This document shows, in pieces, positions 11,901-18,695 of a stretch of DNA of 64,000 bases. Source of the DNA: Capsicum annuum (Eukaryota > Streptophyta > Magnoliopsida > Solanales > Solanaceae); NCBI RefSeq assembly GCF_002878395.1, contig NC_061115.1, positions 218,821,886 to 218,885,885 of the forward strand, given 5' to 3'. A program made the translations under genes and the position numbers. Position 1 is the stretch's first letter; every line of letters starts with the position of its first letter. A model generated the notes under the pieces. The model ran no database searches. It saw nothing but the letters and a program-made list of their open reading frames with translations, and was not told the DNA's origin.

Positions 11901-14410
11901 CTGTCCTAAACCACCCACGGGCTATATGAGTTCAGCTCTCCTTGCTGAAAGGGCCCCAATGCGTGTAGCTGCATGACCAGAAAATATTCCATGGAATGAC
12001 TAATACATCCCCCAATATAAAATGTGACACACACACACGATCATCAAGACCCCTCATATTGGCAAATATGAGTTTTCGGTTTTGGTCCCTTCGGGACCGT
12101 CATCTTCCACGACTTTGCTACACACCCCGCCATTAATGCCTAATTAAAATCAGTTTCCAAATAACCAAGCCATTATCCATTTATTAACCAAGTCCAATAT
12201 TAGTGGTATCGTTAAGCCACCCCTTACTTGCAAGTAATATTCATAGCCAAACCATTTAGGTTAAGGGGACCTTAGGTGCCCTTTCAATTACCATATTGAA
12301 TCCACTTGGGAGACTTTCATGTTCTCCACCAGCATAATCATTTATCCTTTAGCCCTTTCAAACCATTTAAACCATGTATAAATTCTTTATCAAGTTTAAA
12401 ACAAGCAAGAGTTCCATTAAAAAAAGTCAATGCAATGAATATATCTTTTTAAGCATTTTATTAAATACCTTGGGGCATAATATAACCAAAATCAATTCAA
12501 AAGACCATTAAACCATTACCATGCAATTCAATTGTCCAAAACCACCATTAATGCATATAAAAACATAGTTAAAATCATAGAAAATCATAATCAAGCATTC
12601 AATACCAAAACCCCCAAATAATAGTTGCAAACCATAATCATGAAATAGTAAGACCATGAAATCAATCATATAAATCATGCCTTTAGTTGAAATTACAATG
12701 AGGGAAGAGAATCATGCCTTATACTGAAGAATTGATGGAAGGAAATCACCAAGACAAGCCCCAAAGCAATCCGCAAGATAAAACCCTAGCCTTCTTGCCC
12801 CAAAAGCTCTTGAGAGAATTATGGAGTGTTTTGGAATAGTTTCTAAGTGTTAATGAATAGAATAATAGGGTAAATAGCCTCCAAAGTGTATTAGAAGTCG
12901 TAGATCCTAATTAGGGTAAGTAGGAAAATGTCCAGAATACCCCTACTTAAGTTGCACAAAATTCCATCATAGGGATATGACTGACCCATACGAGTCGTAC
13001 CTTCCAATACGGTTGGTACCGACCACTCGTATCCAAGCCTCAACCCTTGGATCAAACACTGTCCAGTATACGACTCATCCAAAGAAGTCGTAACCACAAC
13101 ATATGATCTGTACCCATAACCCGTATCCTTGGCAGAATGAAATACCAGGCGGATCAAACACCTTCCACCATACGAGTCCTTGATACAACTCGTACCAATC
13201 CCTACGACTCATACCCCTAAGTCGTAACCATTCCAGTGACCAAACCATCCCGCCAACTAACACTGGTCAGCCTCATACCCCAGCATACGGCTCGCACCCA
13301 TGAGTCGTATTGGGTCCAAAGAACGGAATTTCAGTTAAAAAATATAAAGACAAATTTAACAAAGAGAGTAGCTTATCATATTATGATATACCAAGTGCAA
13401 AGGCCAAGTGGCAAGAAAGAAAATGTGAGGAAAAAAAGAAATTTATCAACTATATATCATAATTTTAGAGGAAAAAAAGTAATTTTAGCAACAACATGTC
13501 ACAATTTTAGAGGGAAAAAATAATTTAATATACTACATATCACAATTTTAAAGGAAAAAATAATTTATCAACCACAAGTAACAATTTAGAGGATTTAAAA
13601 AAAATAAAAATTATCAAAATACCATTATGAGGACTACCAAATTTTACATGTACAGTATTGATTTTTTAAAGATTATTTTAATTATTAGAGGATAAATAAA
13701 CATGCTAGACATTTTTTTCCCGAAAATTTTTTAAATTTTATCATCGAATAAGTATTGTCAAAATTATGTACATATAATGTTATTGCAAGATTCATTCATA
13801 AATTCATGAAATACAAGTAATTTAATCGATAAAATGAAATATTAAATATTTTACTTATACTTCTCAATGGACTTAATTAAATAATATTTAATTTATCTCA
13901 AAGAAAATATTATAATGAAACTAGTAAGAGAATTTATCAATTATTTCAACAATTAAAACTACAATGGCAAACTCAGTAAATAAAATAGTTTATCATATTA
14001 TTTATACCAAGTGCAAAGGCCAAGTGGCAAGAGAGAAAATGTGTGAAAAAAGTAATTTTATCAATTACATATCACAATTTTAAAGGAAAAAAGTAATTTT
14101 ATCAACAAAATATTGCAATTTTAGAGGGGAGAAAGTAATATTATCAACTTCATGTCAATTTTAGAGGGAAAAAATAATTTACCAACCACATGTAACAATT
14201 TTAGAGAATTAAAATAAAATAAAATGACCATAATGCCATTTTGGAGATTATCAAATTTTAATATCCTCTCTTATGTAAGTGTAATAATATGCTCACAAAT
14301 TTTGACATATACTCTTCCATCTCATAGGGTTCAGGAAGGATAGTTAATGAATGCCCATTTTCCTTTTATAAAACATGATTTTCTAAAATATATGTTATAA
14401 TAATTGGTCA

Positions 14411-14458
<48 letters not shown>

Positions 14459-15264
14459 CTATTTTCTAAAATATATGATCCAATTATTATAACATATATT
14501 TTAGAAAATATATATAATAAGAAATTAAAGCTTTCCTTCCACAAGATGCATATTTTTGTATTGATGATTTCAATTCTTGTTTCAGAGTAATCATACAAGT
14601 CCATTGCAGCTATGTAACTCTCCCTCTATATGCCTTAGTTACTCAGGTACTTGATATTTTCTTATTGAGAATATTATACAAATTAATAAGCATGATTACT
14701 AATGTAGAATTGCTATCGGTTCTAAGCCGGGGGTCTATCGAAAACAACCTCTCTACTTCATCTGAGGTAGTGGTATGGTCTGCGTACACTCTACCCTCTC
14801 CAGACCCTACTATGTGGGAATACACTGTATATGTTGTTGTTGAGGGATTACTAATGTAGAGAAATTTGTAGATGGGTTCATCAATGAAGCCTATCATCTT
14901 TGGTGATAATGTGGCAACAGCTCTTAGAAGCTGGCACAATACAGCGAAAAAGCGGGTGAGACATGGGCGGGTATCAGAAAACACCACTCCGATATCTAGC
15001 AGACCGGCCACACCATTGCGTGGTACCTCCCCAGTTCACTTGCTACGTGGCTACCCAAAATATAACGAGGACAATGTTCAAGCATATCCTCGAACATCGA
15101 ATGTAGAAAATGAAGGCTGGGCTAATGAAACATCCACTGAGAATAAAGATCATCAGGAGGAGGGACAAATCCTGCAGCATGCCTCCACTTCTATGCAACA
15201 TCCGCATACTGATCAACATCAAATTGAGATTGCAATGTCAGATTTTACTTTTGGAAACAAATAG
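2930..15264 (+). CDS. MLO: Clade V MLO-like seven-transmembrane protein, 15 exons, 528 aa
   Basis: Exons: 2930-3043, 3354-3411, 3521-3675, 4732-4848, 5608-5668, 6477-6565, 7784-7858, 8192-8286, 8869-8918, 9024-9064, 9384-9557, 10162-10197, 10446-10513, 14586-14646 and 14872-15264. All 14 introns are GT-AG and phases agree throughout, giving 528 residues, a normal length for the family. The start is the first in-frame ATG: a TAA lies two codons upstream (2924-2926). A second ATG at 2948 ([10 protein letters not shown]) is where related proteins usually begin. MLO proteins are plasma-membrane proteins; recent work reports calcium-channel activity, and clade V members are needed for powdery mildew entry. 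Visible marks: hydrophobic segments near 12-33, 58-75, 120-142, 251-268, 276-298, 329-353 and 371-398; extracellular cysteines C80, C92, C106 and C363; the conserved loop [15 protein letters not shown]; a calmodulin-binding segment near 413-430 with L416 and W419; and the clade V tetrapeptide DFTF at 522-525. No break is visible, so it looks functional. Which of the Solanaceae clade V paralogues (MLO1, 3, 5 or 8) it corresponds to cannot be settled here. Confidence 0.96.
3150..3290. repeat. Decayed foldback-MITE fragment in intron 1
   Basis: The segment shares phrases with the better preserved foldback elements in introns 3 and 10: a GAGAAAATACTCTATTTTC start, CCAACCTTAGTGCCTACTTG, and ATTTTAATTAGTCTAGAACC. 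It is shorter and more diverged, so it is probably a deleted copy of the same family. It fills much of the 310-bp intron. Confidence 0.45.
3745..4460. mobile_element. Foldback MITE in intron 3, with a nested second element
   Basis: About 100 bp at 3745-3845 are inverted at about 4360-4460. On the left the element reads AATGCTCTATTTCTATCTTG, then a GAGACACATTCG block, then TTAAAATCATATTTTTGACA. The reverse complement on the right reads ATGCTCTATTACCACCTTG, then GAGACACACTCG, then AAAATCGTATTTTTGACA. Related copies lie in introns 1 and 10. The middle, about 3843-4240, is interrupted by the nested element listed separately. Confidence 0.7.
3843..4240. mobile_element. Nested MITE (GGGGTCGTTTGGTAG type) inside the intron 3 foldback element
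   Basis: It begins GGGGTCGTTTGGTAGAGTG, the characteristic terminus of a common Solanaceae MITE group, and ends in a degenerate region rich in ATTAGTAATACAC motifs near 4230. The host foldback element resumes at about 4250 with GTGCATACGTGGCACATACG. Nesting implies that this insertion is the younger of the two. The right terminus is not sharply defined. Confidence 0.5.
4914..5463 (+). mobile_element. hAT-like MITE, copy in intron 4
   Basis: The termini are inverted repeats: TAGAGCCGTCAATATGG at the left and CCATATCGACAGCTCTA at the right. The 550-bp body is strongly similar along its whole length to the reverse complement of the 8322-8830 element in intron 8 (shared stretches include CAAATACATGCAACTATTTA-like and ACTTGATTAACAAGTATTAA). 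The flanking 8-mers, TACCACGA and CACAATGA, agree at only five positions, which suggests an older insertion than the intron 8 copy. No protein is encoded. Confidence 0.75.
5985..6430. repeat. Second copy of the 5'-flank repeat, in intron 5
   Basis: The segment matches about 455-820 of the 5' flank: shared ATAAATTAAATCCTATCTAA, ACACAAAAAGTTG, TTATTTTCTTCGCTTCAATT and TAAACTTGTCATTTAAAAT blocks. It contains the MITE-like core (about 6150-6380) and a trailing ATT microsatellite. It carries extra sequence relative to the flank copy (for example near 6045-6080), so neither copy is a simple recent duplicate of the other. Confidence 0.7.
6566..7783. other. Intron 6, no recognised element
   Basis: This 1218-bp AT-rich intron shows no clear repeat or open frame. 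A CATGCAG acceptor-like site near 6780-6786 followed by ATAGTACCTGTG could act as a cryptic 3' splice site, but continuing into exon 7 would not preserve the conserved MLO sequence. Confidence 0.5.
7947..8148 (+). mobile_element. Full-length tRNA-derived SINE in intron 7
   Basis: The A box TGGTGCAGTGG is at 7960-7970 and the B box GTTCGACCC at 8005-8013; both match pol III consensus well. The element ends in an A-rich tail and is bounded by a perfect 13-bp target duplication, AACTTTAGTGCTA, at 7934-7946 and 8149-8161. Removing element and duplication leaves a 118-bp intron. The element ends 43 bp before exon 8. The perfect duplication and intact boxes suggest a fairly recent insertion of a SolS-type SINE. 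Confidence 0.9.
8322..8830 (-). mobile_element. hAT-like MITE, inverted copy in intron 8
   Basis: The element is bounded by a perfect 8-bp target duplication, ACTAATTC at 8314-8321 and 8831-8838, the size typical of hAT transposons. Terminal inverted repeats are TATAGCTGTCAATACGG and CCATATTGACGGTTCTA. It is the same family as the intron 4 element but in the opposite orientation. Subtracting element and duplication leaves a 65-bp intron, close to the plant minimum. Confidence 0.88.
9070..9345. mobile_element. Foldback MITE making up nearly all of intron 10
   Basis: Arms of about 85 bp are inverted across a short centre. The left arm reads CCCGAACTATATACGAAATT and the right arm, in reverse complement, CTATACACGAAATTGCTTAG; both continue with GAACTTTAAGAGGGTC-like and AATTAAAATCATATTTTTG-like blocks. 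The centre carries ACGTATGTGCCACGTAG. It is related to the intron 1 and intron 3 copies. The intron is only 319 bp (9065-9383), so only about 5 bp on the 5' side and about 40 bp on the 3' side look native. Confidence 0.7.
9558..10445. other. Introns 11 and 12 (with exon 12 between), no recognised element
   Basis: Apart from the 36-bp exon 12 at 10162-10197, this is AT-rich intron sequence. Intron 12 contains an imperfect inverted repeat around a GATAGCAGGTC centre: TAGTGTATAAAATATTCTACACTATTAGG-like sequence near 10240-10270 is mirrored near 10305-10345. This may be the relic of another small foldback element. Confidence 0.4.
11037..11083 (-). mobile_element. SINE 3'-end fragment, reverse orientation, in intron 13
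   Basis: TACTACAACAACAACATACCC is the reverse complement of the GGGTATGTTGTTGTTGTAG tail typical of TS/Au-type plant SINEs. Only the tail is recognisable. It abuts the inserted block that starts near 11084, which may have interrupted it. Confidence 0.5.
11084..13330. mobile_element. Probable retrotransposon-derived block (solo-LTR-like) in intron 13
   Basis: Base composition changes here from AT-rich intron to balanced sequence. The block begins TGTGACACGACCCAACCTCG, resembling starts of Solanaceae Ty3/gypsy long terminal repeats. Near its right end (about 12960-13320) is a cluster of GAGTCGTA and TACGACTC motifs in both orientations, also seen in such repeats. I see no reverse transcriptase or integrase reading frame, no second LTR and no certain target duplication, so a solo LTR or degenerate remnant fits best. 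The boundaries are approximate. Confidence 0.4.
13362..13640 (+). repeat. Intron 13 long repeat, copy 1
   Basis: The segment begins TATCATATTATGATATACC and contains AAGTGCAAAGGCCAAGTGGC. It then has several iterations of a unit of about 45 bp built on ACAATTTTAGAGGGAAAAA and TAATTTATCAACCACA. It closely matches 13983-14265, so it is one half of a duplication with internal minisatellite structure. Confidence 0.8.
13983..14265 (+). repeat. Intron 13 long repeat, copy 2
   Basis: This copy has the same order of blocks as 13362-13640, including the AAGTGCAAAGGCCAAGTGGC segment and the ACAATTTTAGAGG minisatellite units, ending in CATAATGCCATTTTGGAG against CAAAATACCATTATGAGG in copy 1. The interval between the copies (13641-13982) is AT-rich without other features. 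Confidence 0.8.
14378..14509. repeat. Perfect 30-bp inverted repeat flanking an AT microsatellite
   Basis: The 30 bp at 14378-14407 (beginning ATTTTCTAAAATATATG) are exactly the reverse complement of 14480-14509. The loop holds an AT dinucleotide run (about 14412-14453) and a third, direct partial copy of the arm at about 14461-14477. The structure ends 76 bp before exon 14 and would form a strong hairpin in the pre-mRNA. It could be an AT-rich foldback element. Confidence 0.85.
14709..14845 (+). mobile_element. 5'-truncated Au-like SINE in intron 14
   Basis: The body matches the familiar 3' half of Au/TS-type SINEs: GGGTCTATCGAAAACAACCT, GGTCTGCGTACACTCTACCC, TCCAGACCCTACTATGTGGG, and a TGTTGTTGTTG tail. 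No A or B box is present, so it is 5'-truncated. A perfect 15-bp target duplication, GATTACTAATGTAGA, lies at 14694-14708 and 14846-14860. Removing insertion and duplication leaves a 73-bp intron. The right duplication ends 11 bp before exon 15. Confidence 0.92.
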
Positions 15265-15300
15265 ATCAATTGATCATCTAGTCTCCATATGTTAAAACTT

Positions 15301-15394
15301 CCATCTTCATTGTTTTCTTTGTCTCGAGTTCATTACTGTAGAGAATACCATCTTCATTGTTTCCTTTGTTTCGAGTTCTTTACTGTAGAGAATA
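15301..15394 (+). repeat. Tandem duplication of 47 bp downstream of the MLO stop codon
   Basis: CCATCTTCATTGTTTTCTTT at 15301 recurs at 15348 as CCATCTTCATTGTTTCCTTT, and both continue to CTGTAGAGAATA. The two units differ at a few positions. They lie 37 bp after the stop codon and so are probably in the 3' untranslated region. Confidence 0.9.
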
Positions 15395-15396
15395 TA

Positions 15397-15453
15397 TGTA
15401 TATGTGTGTGTATATATATATATATATTTATATATATGTATGTATGTATGTAT
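15397..15453. repeat. TA/TG/TATG mixed microsatellite
   Basis: The run goes from TATGTGTGTG through TA dinucleotides to four GTAT units. It immediately follows the 47-bp duplication and may contribute to the 3' end of the MLO transcript. No clear AATAAA polyadenylation hexamer was seen near it. Confidence 0.9.
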
Positions 15454-16079
15454 AGATACACAATCACATAGGATTGGCCTATAATTATGTAATCCACGTT
15501 CTATCATAAGGATAGAATGTTTAGGCATGTATGCCTAACTTATAACCTATAATCTTACAATACAAGTTCCATTCTAAGAAGGATAGTATATAGATATATA
15601 TATATATGCAATCCCTAGCCTTTTGTCTTTCCTAACATCTCCCCACAAATTGATACTGATGATCACACCTGTTTACGTTTTTTTTTTTTTTTTAAAAACC
15701 AAAGTCGGCTCAAAGTCCGTATTATTAGAAAACAAAAACATCTATTCACAAAGGACAGGTCCAAAAGTGACTCAACCCATAATAAAAAAATAGAAATAAA
15801 CAAAAATCAGCTAAAAGGGAAAGTGGCAAGTCGATACAAACAGTGAAAATGAAGGGACAGAGCTTAGAAGATCTCGAAGAATCTTCAAACACTCGAAACT
15901 CCTCCTTCAATCTAAGTCCAAATCAACAACTTCACAAGTAAGCATCTATTGCGCAAATACTTGAACAAAGCTTGACTTTGGAATTCATCAAAGAGATCTC
16001 GAAAGATATAAAAGATTTTTGCACACTTCAACCCATCATCTTTGTTTTGGAGTTGAAAAGGAAGCTCAGGTTTCATGAT
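15454..16079. other. Intergenic spacer between MLO 3' end and satellite array
   Basis: This is mixed AT-rich sequence including a short TA run near 15595-15606 and a run of about 17 T at 15679-15696. I see no supported gene, terminator or recognisable element. The T run followed by non-satellite sequence could be the tail of a reverse-oriented retroposon, but nothing else supports that. Confidence 0.5.
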
Positions 16080-17871
16080 CAGACCCCGGGACCATCCCAG
16101 AACCGTGGGATATAACACATTGATTTAACCCGAAAATGCTCCGTTCGCATTTTTTTCACCGTTGGACTACACAAATAGCCCTACCCACACAAACGGACAA
16201 CACTACGTCGCTCCCCAGCCTCCTTGGAACGCCCAAGTTGATTTTTGGCTCACAACACGCCTGTACCTCGGGCCCACCCCTGGAACCGCAGGGTATAGCA
16301 CACCGATTTGGCCAAAAAAAGACCCATTCGCGCCGTTTCGCCCATTTGACCACCCAAATGGCCCCGCCCACACAAACGGACAACACTAGGCCATTTTCCA
16401 GCCTCCCTGACATGCCCAGGTCAATTTTTGGCCCACAGCACGGTCAAACCCCTGAGCCCACCCCCAAATTTGTGGGCTATAACACACCAATTTAGCCTGA
16501 AAATGCCCCGTTCACGATGTTTTGCCCTTTTGACCACTCAAATATCCCCGCCCACACAAATAGACAACACTAGCTGCTCCCAAGCCTCCCTGGCATGCCC
16601 AGATGGATTTTCGGCCCACAACACACTGGAACCTTGGACCCATCCCTGGAGCCGTGGGCTATAGCACACCAATTTATCCCGAAAATACTCCGCTCACGAC
16701 GTTTCACCTGTTTGACCACCCTAAATGCCCCACCCACACAAACGGGCACCATTAGGTCACTCCCTAGCCTCCCTAGCGCCCAGATTAATTTTTGGCCAAC
16801 AGCATGCCCGAACGTCGGGCCCACCACCAGAACCGTGGGCTATAGCACACTGATTTGGCCTGAAAATGCCCTGTTCATGCCGTTTTGCCCGTTTGACCAC
16901 CCAAATAGCCCTGCCCACACAAACGAAAAACACTACGGCGCTTCCCAGCCTCCCTGGCAGACCTAGGTCAATTTTTGGCCCACAACACGTCCGGACCTCG
17001 GGCTCGCCCTTGGAACCGTGGGCTATAGCATACTGATTTAGCCCGAAAATGTCCCGTTCGCGCCGTTTTGCTACTTTGACCACCCAAATAGTCCCGTCCA
17101 CACAAACGAACACTACTAGGTCGCTCCCCAGCCTCCCTGGCATGCCCAGGTTAATTTTTGGCCCACAGCACGCTCGGACCCCGGGCCCACTCCTAGAACC
17201 ATGGGCTACAACACACTGATTTGGCAAGAAAATGCCCCGTTTGCATTATTTCGCCCGTTTGACCATAAAATGGCCCCGCCCACACAAATGGACAACAATA
17301 GGCCGCTACCCAGCCTCTCTGGCATGCCCAAGTCAATTTTCGGCCTATAGCAGGCCTGGACCCCGAGCCCACCCCTGAAATTGTGGGCTATAGCACACCT
17401 ATTTTTCCTAAAAATACTTCGTTCATGCCGTTTTGCCTGTTTGACCCCCAAATTGCACCACCCACACAAACAGACAACACTAGGCCGCTCCCTAACCTCT
17501 ATGGGATGCCTAGATCAATTTTTGGCCCACAGCATACCAGGACCCCGAACCCGCCCCCAGAATCGTGATTTATAACACACCGATTTGGCTCGAAAATGCC
17601 TCATTCATGCAATTTCGCCCGTTTGACTACCCAAATGGCCCGGCCCACACAAACAGACAACACTACCAAGCCTCCTAGAACGCCCAGGTTAATTTTTGGC
17701 CCACAACACTCTCTGACCCTGGGCCCACCTCCGGAACCGTGAGTTATTGCACATCGATTTGTCCTAAAAATGCCCCGTTTGCCCCGTTTCACCCGTTTAA
17801 CCACCCAAATAACATCGAATATTGAAACGGACTACACTGGGACCATCCCTAACCTCCTCGGCACGCCCTAG
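16080..17871 (+). repeat. Satellite array, subfamily A1 (about 182-bp monomers)
   Basis: About ten head-to-tail monomers start abruptly at CAGACCCCGGGACC. The GGGCTATAGCACACCGATTT landmark recurs at about 16294, 16478, 16660, 16841, 17024, 17207 and 17389, so spacing is 181-184 bp. A1 is marked by TGACCACCCAAATGGCC, CCGCCCACACAAACGGAC and CCACAGCACGCC. The last partial monomer (about 17800-17871) instead carries B-type sequence (AAACGGACTACACTGGGACC), an early sign of mosaic history. Open frames here are not genes. Confidence 0.95.
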
Positions 17872-18215
17872 GGAGGAAAAGAAAGAAATTGCATATTAAG
17901 AAGAATTTTGATTTGGAAGGAAACAAAAGTAATAGAAAGAAGAGAGAGGATTGTAGGAAGCAAAATGAATTCTTGTATTGCAATTAAAAGTGAACTCATC
18001 TTAGTCTTTTCATGACTATAGCCTATAGATAACGTTTATGCTGCCTATTGCTCTTCATTATTTCACTTGCATTAAATATAATTAGAAAAGTTAAATGAAT
18101 GAGTTTTGAGGTGAATTTTTAATTTTTTAAAATTAAAAAATGATAAAAAAAATCACAAAAAAGATAAATGGCATTGGATTCCTCTAAAGCATGCCACATA
18201 GGATAGACTAATAGT
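17872..18215. other. Non-satellite segment interrupting the array
   Basis: About 344 bp of AT-rich unique sequence starts after GCACGCCCTAGGGAGG and ends before CCCAAATCGGTGGGC. Satellite to its left is in plus orientation and satellite to its right is inverted. Part of it (GAAGCAAAATGAATTCTTG and the following ATTGCAATTAAAAG) looks like the end of a long terminal repeat, but no target duplication is visible. No open frame is supported. Confidence 0.85.
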
Positions 18216-18695
18216 CCCAAATCGGTGGGCAATAGCCCATGATTTTTTGGGTGTGCTCGGGGGCCGGACGTGAAATGGGTCAAAAATCAACCTGGGCACC
18301 CAGGCAGGTTGGGGAGTGGAGGAGTGTGGGCCATATGGGTGGGCGGGGCCGTTTGGTTGGTCAAACGGGCAAAACAGCGTGTCGAACCATTTTCGGGTTA
18401 AATCGATGGGTTATAGCCCACGATTTTCTGGGTGTGCCCGGGACCCAAGCTATAAATGGGCCAAAAATTGACTTAGGGCTCCCAGACAGGCTGGGGAGTG
18501 AGGAAGTATAGGCCATTTGGGTGGGCGGTGCCGTTTGGTTGACCAAACGGGCAAAACGGCGCCACCAGGACATTTTTGGGCCAAATCGGTATGCTATAGC
18601 CCACGATTTTCTAGGTGTGCCCGTGGGCTAGCGTGAAATGGGCCAAAAATTGACCTAGGGCTCCCAGGCAGGGTGGGGAGCGCGAGAGTGTGGGC
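18216..18695 (-). repeat. Inverted satellite block (about 2.6 monomers)
   Basis: Here the landmarks read in reverse: ATCGGTGGGCAATAGCCC, TAAATCGATGGGTTATAGCC and AATCGGTATGCTATAGCC, with TGGGCCAAAAATTGACC and GGTTGACCAAACGGGC between them. The monomers differ from A1 and A2 (for example GGGTGTGCCCGGGACC and a GAGTGTGGGC stretch), so this is a distinct, diverged subfamily. Orientation returns to plus at about 18696-18704. Confidence 0.92.

Noticed and set aside
12891..13263. Minus-strand open frames in intron 13
   Set aside because: They arise from the GAGTCGTA-rich repeat block; no domain is recognisable and the frames overlap one another.
14709..14845. Full-length SINE with its own promoter in intron 14
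   Set aside because: No A or B box is present; the copy is 5'-truncated.
14872..15264. Independent small gene at the 3' end
   Set aside because: It is exon 15 of the MLO gene: its phase, the preceding acceptor and the calmodulin-binding and DFTF motifs all continue the upstream exons.
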